From Chara braunii (lineage: Eukaryota; Streptophyta; Charophyceae; Charales; Characeae): a stretch of 21,385 nucleotides of DNA. The number at the start of each line of letters is the position of its first letter. Position 1 is the first letter of the stretch. Under the pieces are notes generated by a model. The model saw only the letters and a list, made by a program, of their open reading frames with translations. It was not told where the DNA came from and searched no databases. Positions 9,165-17,377 of the stretch are shown piece by piece. A program made the position numbers and the translations under genes. The DNA lies in the NCBI GenBank assembly GCA_003427395.1, contig BFEA01000566.1, forward strand, positions 931,138 to 952,522, read 5' to 3'.

Positions 9165-10020
9165 GAACCTGGATGGGAAACACGTCGGGGTGCATTTGAG
9201 GTAGGAGATGGCGAACGGGCTAAGGTGAAAGAACGTGGGTTTTGCCCGTTCCTTAACGGAAACAGGCAGGGAAAAATGTTGGGTAGGGGTTTTAGCCCCG
9301 GGCGAATCTGATGGTGCAAGCGGATTGGCGAAAGATGGAGTGTGGAGGGAGGTAGAGAGGAAAGGAACCGCGCTGAGCTATGGCGCGGATGAAGGAAGGG
9401 GTGGATATGACCGGCTGAAGATTACATAGTTCACCTGATTCTTAATGGAATCGGGCGAGGTAAAGGCGAATCTTGAGGTTTCAGGCCGTGGCGACCTGGA
9501 ATCTGATGTTAGTTTGGGGTAAAAGTTAGCGTAAGAGGAGGTTAGTGGAAGAAACAATGCGAAGAGATGCCGGGAGTGAGTGAATGTGGCGAAGTAAAAA
9601 GTGAATAACTTGCCCGATTCTCAACGAAATCGGGCGATCCAAGACTTGATTCTGGGGTTCTTGGACCCCGCGAATCGACCCATGAAGTCAGAAGTGAGTG
9701 AAGGATAGTAAGAAGAGAGATCAGTAAGAAAAGGCCTGCGCAGCAGGATGGTCGGATCGAAGGAAGACAGAAGCGGGATAACATGGAACTCACCCGATTC
9801 TTGATGAAATTGGGTGAGAGAAAGGGTTAGTTTGAGGTTCTAGCCTAAGGCGAATTCGTTGGTATAGTCAGGATGGCAGCAAAGTTAGTAAAGAGAGAGC
9901 AAAGAAAAGGGGATGAACCTGGGGGCGGTTTTGCTCCAGGTGCATCCGACAAATGGCATGGTAGACAGAGGAACCAACGTAAGATTCGAGTGAGGGAAAG
10001 ATTGAGGTATAGGTTCCGGT
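9165..10020 (+). repeat. Tandem array of hairpin-bearing repeats (~125-195 bp period)
   Basis: Recurring modules start near 9170, 9236, 9431, 9605, 9787 and 9913. Three share a hairpin with a GATT core: CCTGATTC/GAATCGGG (9434-9455), TTGCCCGATT/AATCGGGCGA (9610-9637) and CTCACCCGATT/AATTGGGTGAG (9789-9818). The base of the stem differs between copies but still pairs. A second block follows each (a GGTTY..GGCGAAT-type motif). Outer modules at about 9170 and 9917-9941 share TGAACCTGG and GGTGCAT; the latter forms ACCTGG/CCAGGT. Inter-hairpin DNA is purine-rich and strongly diverged. Confidence 0.7.
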
Positions 10021-12030
10021 GTCAGGCGGATTAAATGGTGGGCTTAATAGATCTACTAAGTTAGCAGTCGGGGCGCTAAGGGAGAGGAGAGTTGTGCACG
10101 AACGAGATGGTAGAGGCGGGAAAAGGAGGTCGTGTGTTGGGGCATGTATTTCACCGCGTTCTAGTAGAGGATCTGGTCGGGTTGGGGGCCAGGTACATTC
10201 ACATGCTGGAGAGCTAGGATAAGCAGCAGAAAGGGGGAGGGGCTAGCAGCCGGCGGAGTGAGCGGGCCGTTAGCGGCTGACGGAGCGGGTAGGCTTACTA
10301 CGAGGAGCCGGGAACTGATCATGGTGATCAGACTACCTCTAGGGTGGTAACGAGCATGAACTGGGCAACAAACAAGTGCAGGCGTAAAAGGAAGAGGCAA
10401 GGATCGAGAAGCAGGATTGAGGACTTACCTGTGGAAGTGTACAACATACGAATGAGCCGGAAGTCGAGGTTACTGTACTAGACTGGAGGCAGATCGGGGT
10501 CAGAGCCGTAGGGAGAAATGCTTGTGGTAGTAGTAGAGCGACGAGACTGCAGAGCTCCTATGGGCCTGTGTGCCATTTGCCTGTTGATTGGGAGGTTGCC
10601 CGCCNAGTTANGTAGGGTCGCAAGGAAGTAGCAGCGAGCGGGCAGGCTTAACTACCGGTTTGGGAGTTGCTCACCAAGCAACAAGCCGCACGTAACGACG
10701 AAGCGGGAGTTTGTCTGTTGACTAATCTGTCAGACANCACACAGCTATTCCTTTGTATGCATAACGGTGTGAACCCGACTGCAAGACGACAGGCATTGGT
10801 GAAGCCATCTTACCGGGCCAGTATACTACTCAGCCTGCTGTACCGATGGTTGAAAATAACTGTGGGACTGCAAATTTACCTATTGGCTGGTGCGTTGTTC
10901 ATCCTGCCGGCGGACAGCTATAGTGCCGTTGAGTGGCACTGTGTTGTTGAGCGCTCACCTGCTGTGTATATGCGGTGAATGACCCGTTCTGATGAACGTA
11001 GTAGTAAGAGTAAGCAGCAAGGGATTGAGTTNGGGAGCGGGAGCTTACCGTATGAGCCAGTGAAGCTACAGGCAGGTTGCAGGTTGGAGGTTACCGCTCG
11101 CTAAGTACTGTCATCCGGATCGAAGTGCCGAGGGCCGTAGGATTGTTGCTGGACCGGAGCAGCCGCTGCTGGGTGCTGCACATGCGCAGTGGTTGTTGTT
11201 GCTGACCAACGGTGCTCAGATTACCGTTGTGGGCTGCGGTTGAATGTGTACAGACCGCAACTGCGTACTGCATATAGACTGCGAAAGCGGCCGCCGCTAA
11301 CGGTTGCTGCATACCGTTGCATACCATTGCGGATAGTGACTGTGTTGCTACGGAGTGTTGCGGAGCGGCTATTGGGTATAGGGGAACGTTGGATGTGGGA
11401 GAGTTGACTGAACTTGGGGAAGGTGATTGGGCTGTGGCAAAGAGGAGAGGGGTCGCCAGGGGGGTGGTCGCGACTGTTGGCTTTAGAAGTTGGACCGAGC
11501 TGGTACATTGGCCACCATTGCGGGGCCCTCAGGCGTGTCAAGGTTTCAAGGCCCTCTCCTGTGAGTCTGAGAGCACCCCCCTTGGATCTGAGAGCCAAAA
11601 AACTCTCTTCTGCCCTTCTTACTCTAAGTCTACTCCCCTGGTTCTGAGAGGAAGGCGGCAGGCGGGATTGCAGCTCGTAATCCGCGCCAAGGCCTCTGTG
11701 GGAGGTTCGCCCCACCGATTGCGGGAGCTCTGCCNGAACTCAGGAGGAGTTTTGGAGGCAGGGAATTGAAAGGTAACCATTGCTTCCCTTATAAACCCAA
11801 TATAACCCCTATCTATACGTCTCCCTATGTATTGGCTGAGTATGTTGTATGCAGCCCTGCTTTAACTTTGGGTTGACTTTCAGGACACAAATCAGACTAA
11901 CTAAAGGAATGCTTGTATAATGGCAGTTTCAGTTTCTTGTTTGTTTGAAAGCAGATTGTCGCAAAGGGATGCATCTGGGGGAAGGCTGGGAGAAAGACAG
12001 TTTTGCTTGCACTTGAATGGGTCTTATAGG
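10021..12030. other. Repeat-like stretch without supported gene
   Basis: No recognisable gene. Two antiparallel open frames at 11317-11769 (+) and 11221-11715 (-) cover a segment with repeated TCTGAGAG words (about 11568-11650) and are probably compositional. Clear hairpins: CTGATCA/TGATCAG (10315-10331, three-base loop) and AGTGCC/GGCACT (10922-10940). Isolated N calls at 10605, 10611, 10737, 11032 and 11735 mark uncertain assembly. Confidence 0.45.
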
Positions 12031-12063
12031 GTCAGGCATTGTTTCTAAAATGAATGGCCTGAN
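12031..12063 (+). repeat. Array hairpin 1 (lower stem CAGG/CCTG)
   Basis: Left arm at 12033, bulged G, loop changed to GTTTCTAAAATG. One more T-A pair extends the stem. An N at 12063 abuts it. Confidence 0.85.
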
Positions 12064-12093
12064 TGTTGTGTTTTGTTNTGTTTTATGAAGAAA

Positions 12094-12122
12094 CAAGCAT
12101 TGTTTCTAAGATGAATGACTTG
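12094..12122 (+). repeat. Array hairpin 2 (CAAG/CTTG)
   Basis: Bulged A; constant upper stem and loop intact. Relative to hairpin 1 the third stem pair is A-T instead of G-C. Confidence 0.85.
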
Positions 12123-12144
12123 GTTGTTGTGTTTCTTTAATTGT

Positions 12145-12177
12145 GCCAGACATTGTTTCTAAGATGAATCGTCTGGC
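12145..12177 (+). repeat. Array hairpin 3 (CAGA/TCTG)
   Basis: The perfect outer stem GCCAGAC/GTCTGGC has seven pairs. The upper stem reads CATT/AATC, so the closing pair shifts to the adjacent G. Confidence 0.85.
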
Positions 12178-12217
12178 TACTTATTTCAGAGGGGTATTGT
12201 TTGCTTGACTTTTGAGG

Positions 12218-12250
12218 GTCAGACATTGTTTCTAAGATGAATGGTCTGGC
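12218..12250 (+). repeat. Array hairpin 4 (CAGA/TCTG)
   Basis: Extended by a T-G wobble and a G-C pair at the base. Bulged G, constant loop. Confidence 0.85.
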
Positions 12251-12335
12251 CGCTGGTTACTTGGGTGGTTTCTGAACAGTCTCTGGGTCAGACCCAAGGT
12301 ACTCTGTTTTTTTTGTATGCTGAAAAAGGGGGAGT

Positions 12336-12364
12336 TGGGCATTGTTTCTAAGATGAATGACTCA
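12336..12364 (+). repeat. Array hairpin 5 (TGGG/CTCA)
   Basis: Bulged A. The third pair is G-T, a wobble only if the plus strand is the RNA. Confidence 0.8.
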
Positions 12365-12407
12365 TCTCTCCTTGGTTGTTTTATTCTGAAGGAGGATTCA
12401 GGCCAAG

Positions 12408-12444
12408 GGACTAGACATAGTTTCTAAGATGAATGGTCTAAGTC
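12408..12444 (+). repeat. Array hairpin 6 (TAGA/TCTA)
   Basis: The stem extends as GACT/AGTC after a one-base bulge. The upper stem is CATA/AATG, losing one pair next to the loop. Confidence 0.82.
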
Positions 12445-12523
12445 TGAGGCCTTAGGACCATAATGAGAACAAAGGAATAGGATTCTCTATAATGTTGTAT
12501 ATATATGTACTTATATACAAACA

Positions 12524-12570
12524 AGGCTAGTCAGGCATTGTTTCTAAGATGAATGACCTGACTATAGCCT
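12524..12570 (+). repeat. Array hairpin 7 (CAGG/CCTG, longest)
   Basis: The lower stem is AGGCTA plus GTCAGG against CCTGAC plus TAGCCT with a two-base bulge, twelve pairs in all. Bulged A, constant loop. Confidence 0.87.
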
Positions 12571-12623
12571 ATCACAAGCGAAGAGAGTATAATCGAGAGT
12601 TATAACTGAAGGTAACTTAGGCC

Positions 12624-12658
12624 GGCTGAGCATTGTTTCTAAGATGAATGACTCAGTC
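12624..12658 (+). repeat. Array hairpin 8 (TGAG/CTCA)
   Basis: Seven pairs, GGCTGAG against CTCAGTC, with one G-T on the plus strand. Bulged A. Confidence 0.85.
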
Positions 12659-12725
12659 CTACGCCCACCTCTAAGATTAAAGTTCAGAGAGATATATACG
12701 ATTGAGATATTAAGCAGTTCAGGGC

Positions 12726-12760
12726 GACTAAGCATCGTTTCTAAGATGAATGGCTTAGTC
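12726..12760 (+). repeat. Array hairpin 9 (TAAG/CTTA)
   Basis: GACTAAGC (12726-12733) and GCTTAGTC (12753-12760) are fully complementary. The loop-side pair of the upper stem is C against A. Confidence 0.87.
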
Positions 12761-12820
12761 ATGTACCCAAAGGAAGAGAAAAGTAGTTGTGCAACCTGTT
12801 CGTACATATTTAATGGTTGA

Positions 12821-12854
12821 GTCAGGCATGTTCCATAAGATTGGATGGCCTGAC
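12821..12854 (+). repeat. Array hairpin 10 (CAGG/CCTG, diverged loop)
   Basis: GTCAGG (12821-12826) pairs with CCTGAC (12849-12854), and CAT pairs with ATG above a bulged G. The loop is longer and altered but keeps TAAGAT. Confidence 0.75.
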
Positions 12855-13139
12855 TTTACGCCTCATGTAAGCGGGGTATAAAGGGTTAAATAATTGAAGG
12901 AGTATGCATTATTGTCTGCTAAGTGACTTTGGGATGGTGAGAGTACTTACCTTTGTGGTTTGGCCTGCATGTGACTGAGTGAGACTACTAATTGGTCTGA
13001 GTTTCAGTTTGACAGGTAGTTGCTTTAGACGCTCGGCACGTGCTAGAGCGATAGGAGTTAGCTTCAGTTTCTGCATTTTCTTAGCTAAGTTTTTTTACTT
13101 AGATCATTTCTCGCATTTTCTAGGATCTTTTATTATACT
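12855..13139. other. Spacer without gene
   Basis: Connects the hairpin array to the next tandem repeat. No gene or repeat identified. Confidence 0.4.
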
Positions 13140-13470
13140 TGGCTTTGTATAAATTTTGGTAAGCTACTTTCTCTACGGGAGGCGCTGCCGAAATTTTTGC
13201 AAATCCAAGGAGTTAGTCAAACTTTGACTTGTCAAAGTTCAACTTGTCTAAAGTTTATATATGACTTAGTAAAAATCTGGAAAGTCTCATTTTCTAAAGA
13301 GAGTGCTGCCCAATTTTTTTTCAAATCAGGGAGTTAGACAAAAAATGAACTTTGGAAAGTCAAAGACTGTTTCTGGTTTCATATTCGGGCTGATAAAAAT
13401 CCTGAAAAGACATTTTTCCTACAGGAAGCGCTGCCAAAATTTTATTAGTTTAAANGAGATAGATTATATT
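13140..13470. repeat. Tandem repeat, three copies of ~121-125 bp
   Basis: The anchor word G(C/T)GCTGCC recurs at 13182, 13303 and 13428, spaced 121 and 125 bp. Each is preceded by a TTTCT(A)C..GGAAG/GAG-type block and followed by A/T-rich DNA, a GGAGTTAG(A/T)CAAA motif (first two copies) and GATAAAAATC-like or TAGTAAAAATC sequence. Copy 1 contains the palindrome AACTTTGAC/GTCAAAGTT (nine pairs, two-base loop). The open frame starting at 13303 is a by-product of the repeat. N calls at 13455 and 13476. Confidence 0.8.
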
Positions 13471-15385
13471 TTGACNGGTGGTGATTCTGGCGATCCACTC
13501 TGTATAGGGGAGATTATGCCAAGGNCTACCTTTGCTTTGGGCNCTGCTTAAAGGTAGATCCAGGTTTAGTCAATTAGAAGGATCTTGGATGAGAGTGTGT
13601 TATGGAGTTGTTTCTCCATACACTTATGAATTTAGCTTGGGGATTGGCCTGTCTTGTGTTACAGGTCCTCTTGGTCGCTTGATTNNNGATTTGGACTAGT
13701 TTCAGCTTGATTCTACAAGGATCATCTTCTGTTATCACTGATAACAGGTCGGTTGCCGATTCGTCGGTTTGCGATTCAACTCCAATCCACTCTTGCCACT
13801 CAACCTAAAGGCTTTAGCCCTGTGGTTTGAATTGTTTCATTGTGTTTTCACCTGGACTTTATTGAATGGTCATCCAACAAAAGTACTGAGTATTTATTTA
13901 AGAGTTGCACGAGTGAGGCTTGTATGGCTAAAGTGAGGGGTATGAGTGAAAGGAATGGTTGAAGTTGACCCCGTGTAGTGCGTAGACTTTTGGATGAATC
14001 TTTGATGTGAGTGCAGGTATGGTTGTGGTTCAGCCTCTTGATGTGACTGTCTGCGATTACATACATATATGGCTGAGAGGAGCCCCACTGTGACTGTGAG
14101 AAGTGATCGTCCTATATAAATGAGCCTTATGTATGTATTTATACGTGTCTTAGGCATGCGCGCAGCGTATTGTGACCGTGCGCAAGGGTTAGCCAGATTA
14201 TGGCTTGAGAGAAAATGGAGATTCCTTTTCATCCTTTGTTTTTTATAGATTTTTATAGTTGGACGTTATAGTCCGTGGCAGCCGTCAAAGTCAAACCCCT
14301 TGATGTAGGACCGCCACGATAGCTTAAAGTTGTCTACTCAACCCCTCTGCACAGGGTGCAGAAGAGGGTGTGGTCCTCAACCGCGCATGACGGTTGTCCA
14401 GCGTCGAGAGATTAACCCTCAAGGCGCTTGTCAGCCGACACTTGAGTGTCGAACGCGACCCTCGCGATTAGCAAGGGCCACATGAGCATGGGTACTATAT
14501 AGTACGCCATCATTGCGACCGCTTGCGTACGCTTGCATTGCGAGTCGATATGAGTTAGCCCGACGTCCGTGCGATTTTATACTAAGCCTCGCACGCGAGG
14601 CCTATCCGATTTCCGCGTCAAAAAGTTATGGGACGGTTACTAAGGGGCTAGGCGCATTGTCGCGTTGTTTGTGTTGTGTCGTTTCGTGTGTATGTGTGTG
14701 TGTGTCTTATTTTCGTGTCTGTAAAGTGGTGTGCGCGTGGTGTGTGGGACGCGTCCTAGTCGACCGACGCCGGACCGCGCTTGGGACTTCAACCCCCCAA
14801 GATGTCGGTTCCCGTGCGGGCCCAATAGGTGTATTACCGCACGTACCCCCTATGCTACAGCGAACGAGAAACGCCCTCGGCTGGTCCACCTCTGCGATTG
14901 CAACCGAGTAGCTTTCGTACTGTGGATTAGTAGCTCGGCGGAGATACGCCCACCGAAGGGAGGTGACAGCTCCCGTAAGGTGGAGGTAAGTTGTGCCTCG
15001 CGTAGGCCCTGTCCTGTCGTAAGGGATCACGAGAGGTATGGATGGCGCACTCGGTCGGAGCGGCCTAAGGAAGTTCCATTTGTGTGTTCGCGGCAAGGTT
15101 GGTCCAACTCTTGTGTGACGCGGCCGAGAGGGTCCCGCGCTGCCGCGTGCGGTGCCGGACCGATGCGCTCGACAGGTGGCGCCGTTGCTGGGGATAACGG
15201 TTGCCTGTCGTTGTCCCTGGTGGAACGACATCCGGGTATTGGAATGTGAGAAATAGGCAAATTAAGAAGTTTCTTTTGACTTTCATGATTAATCGATTGT
15301 TGTTATTGGATAGAGACCAAGTGAGGGGTGATTGTGCGAGTTTGGTTCTGTTCGGTACAGCAAGGGTGGCGCGAAAGGGATAAGC
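13471..15385. other. Hairpin-rich stretch without supported gene
   Basis: Perfect or near-perfect hairpins: CTGTTATC/GATAACAG (13729-13747), ACCC and TCTGCAC/GTGCAGA (14341-14369), CGACACT/AGTGTCG (14436-14451) and GCCTCGC/GCGAGGC (14586-14601). A TG microsatellite lies at about 14686-14704. Antiparallel frames of about 170 codons (14731-15249 + and 14707-15231 -) are arginine/proline-rich, lack any family resemblance and are best explained by GC-rich composition. An NNN at 13685-13687 marks an unresolved spot. Confidence 0.5.
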
Positions 15386-15456
15386 TTCGACTATGCGCCC
15401 ACGTACGTTGACTATGCGCGCACGTACTTCGATTATGCACATGCGTACCTTGACTA
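15386..15456. repeat. Short tandem repeat, ~22-bp unit, 3.4 copies
   Basis: Units follow the pattern TT(C)GA(C/T)TATGC, then a GC/CA-alternating middle, then CGTAC. They start at 15386, 15408 and 15428, with a partial TTGACTA at 15450. The alternating purine-pyrimidine cores (GCGCGCACGTAC and similar) are potential Z-DNA-forming sequence. Confidence 0.85.
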
Positions 15457-16425
15457 GTATGACGGTAGTTGGAGTGGATACTTTTTTTAACCCCGATAGT
15501 TGAGGGGTTTAGGCGATGATTTGCATGTTTGGTAACAACTAAGATAGGATGAGGCGGTATCAACAAAGCTAAATGTGGTGGTTGTGGGAGTTAGCCTCAT
15601 AAGGTACCCGTTATGGCTAAGGGGAGTTATTCGAGTGGTCAAGAGTACAATAGGGTACTTTGGTTTTAGGGCGAGACATAAAATGAGTAAAGGAAGCCTA
15701 CTATGTTAGAAGTCGTCGAGGAACTTCGAGGAGAGTTAGGCTAAGGATATTGAGAGTCTGTATGAATATGAATTGGGATCCTGGAATTTGGGTTTTAAGC
15801 AGTTGCTCGAGTTGTATAGCCATCGAAGTCCAAGGCTTGCTCGGCATGGTATGTCTGAAATTAGGCGTATAAGGTAGCATAGGGATGCAGTGAGCACCGC
15901 GGTAAGGCCCCGATAGGAAGGACTACGGGAAGTAGTAGACTTGCATGGCGCCTGTTGAAGGAGGGTATCTGATCGTAGAGGTAGTCGGAGTAACAGTGAG
16001 GGAGCTAACACTTGAACTATTCTACTTACCCTTAATAGAGGTGATGAGTTGTGGTTGGTGTTAGACCTTCGCACGAATCGTTCCAGACTTGGACCATCCA
16101 TTTAGGGAGTTTTGAGACCACCTGTTTAATGGATGTTAGGTTGAGTTATATATTGGACTCCTTTGTGGATGTCAGACCTTGTAAGCCTAGGTTATGTGAA
16201 GTTATATGTTTAAGTAGGCACCATTTTCAGGGGTATTTCGTATAGCCTATGTTATTGGGGTTATATCTGGGGTCTTATCAGTTTGTAGAAATTTATATGA
16301 ATGTCTCCAGTCCAGCATTTGGCCCATGACTTACCAGTAAGCCTATACGTTTGGATCGCTCTTCCAAAGAGGGGTAGGGATTGTCAGTTTAATAACGAAA
16401 GGCGCATGTTGGACGTTTGTCTGTG
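15457..16425. other. Stretch upstream of the 236-codon ORF, no gene seen
   Basis: Short frames only. No LTR terminus or primer-binding site of a retroelement could be identified with confidence. Confidence 0.4.
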
Positions 16426-17136
16426 ATGGGCAGAACCCGGACAAAGCAAAGGCAACTCAGGATGTCTTATGCTAGGGAAGATCCCAGTATGACCTTGCCT
16501 GTCAAGAAGGAAGATGGGCTTGATATTTCCCTGCCAAGGCGTGTCAAGGGGGGAGAGCATATCTCTTTCTGGTGGGGTGCGTTGATAGGCAAAAATATCT
16601 TCGCCTGGATCGAGTCCGGTCTCGATGATGATGAGGGATGCGCGATCGTGAGGGTAATTTTGTACGCCTCCTCCTCATTCTGGGTCAAGCATGGGATTGA
16701 GCTGACACTTGGGCACGGGAGCCTGCTCGCGAGGTCTTTGAGAGTGGTTGAGGCAGTCGCAGTGAAGTGGGCAAAGGAAGGGTCTTGCGATGAAGAAGAG
16801 CAAATGCTGACCCGTATAGAGGTCAAGTGTGTTGAGGAATTTGTGCTTCCGTCAGCACCACTGCAGGTCATCCTGACCGAGTTTCTCATTGAGAAGTGCT
16901 TTGGTGGGCCGGCGAGGATAGGGGCAGCAGCTGACGCTGCTCTGAGAACACGGGAATGGGGGTATGGACGCTATACATGCGAAATAGTATATGGATTGTA
17001 TCTAGACCTAAGGTGTTCGCCCCCTAGTCAGTGGCTTAGGAGCATGGCCAGCATAGTTGACGTATATGTCGGTACTCATGATCCAGATGAAGGGGATGAG
17101 GGTTGGGAGAAGTTTCGGGCAGCAGTAGGCCGATAG
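16426..17136 (+). CDS. Hypothetical protein, 236 aa, upstream of gag remnant
   Basis: An uninterrupted ATG-to-TAG frame. The ATG at 16426 sits in a favourable context (G at -3 and +4), and this start is preferred over an upstream in-frame TTG. The protein starts with a basic tail (MGRTRTKQRQLR), continues as a mixed hydrophobic, probably globular middle with several cysteines, and ends acidic (DPDEGDEGW). No signal peptide, membrane segment or motif is recognisable. It lies 241 bp upstream of a gag-like pseudogene on the same strand and may belong to the same retroelement or be an accessory ORF. Its intactness contrasts with the broken gag. A single-exon host gene is also possible. Confidence 0.55.
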   Translation: MGRTRTKQRQLRMSYAREDPSMTLPVKKEDGLDISLPRRVKGGEHISFWWGALIGKNIFAWIESGLDDDEGCAIVRVILYASSSFWVKHGIELTLGHGSLLARSLRVVEAVAVKWAKEGSCDEEEQMLTRIEVKCVEEFVLPSAPLQVILTEFLIEKCFGGPARIGAAADAALRTREWGYGRYTCEIVYGLYLDLRCSPPSQWLRSMASIVDVYVGTHDPDEGDEGWEKFRAAVGR

Positions 17137-17217
17137 GGAATGCCTTCTCGTTCCACTAAATGCGCCTCTTTTCATCTGGCTGTGGTCGCCCCGCTACCCA
17201 TTGCCGTAGTAATAAAG

Positions 17218-17362
17218 GTAAGCGTCAGGGTAACTGGGGGTTGAGGCCTGATCGCACGAGAAAAAGGGTAGGTAGCGTGATTTGAGTGTTCGCAGCTTGC
17301 CTTTGCCTACCTGAGCTTACTTGAATCACTTTTGGTGATCTATTGCCCGCTATGCGTGTCAG
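17218..17362 (+). other. Possible intron between ORF and gag start
   Basis: AAAG/GTAAGC at 17214-17223 looks like a 5' splice site and GTGTCAG at 17356-17362 like a 3' splice site, giving a 145-nt intron ending 15 nt before the gag-like ATG. This is pattern only, and splicing would affect only the leader of the gag frame. Confidence 0.25.
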
Positions 17363-17377
17363 GCTCCTGTTGGCACC

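Larger units (their letters stand above)
12031..12854 (+). repeat. Array of ten covarying hairpins with a constant loop
   Basis: Ten hairpins lie in 824 bp, spaced 61, 53, 73, 116, 76, 120, 95, 102 and 94 bp apart. Each has a variable lower stem of 4-12 bp, one unpaired purine on the 3' side, a conserved upper stem CATT/AATG and the 12-base loop GTTTCTAAGATG (copy 10 is diverged in the loop). The four lower-stem pairs next to the bulge take seven versions (CAGG, CAAG, CAGA, TGGG, TAGA, TGAG, TAAG) and are complementary in every copy, with one G-T. Spacer sequences are largely unlike one another, though copies 7-10 share weak similarity. The array has no ORF. Function unknown; the pattern is that of selection or repair acting on a folded form. 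Confidence 0.93.

Noticed and set aside
11221-11769. 164- and 150-codon antiparallel frames
   Set aside because: Overlap internally repeated TCTGAGAG sequence, contain an N, and match nothing known.
12031-12854. CRISPR array
   Set aside because: Eukaryotic context, repeats are not identical, spacing is irregular (53-120 bp), and the arms vary with compensation.
14707-15249. Two antiparallel frames of about 170 codons
   Set aside because: Arginine/proline/serine-rich on both strands, no motif, and open in both directions as expected of CpG-rich DNA.
15540-15570. GGTATCAACAAAGC as a retroelement primer-binding site for initiator tRNA
   Set aside because: Matches the usual TGGTATCAGAGC only partly, and no LTR end is adjacent.
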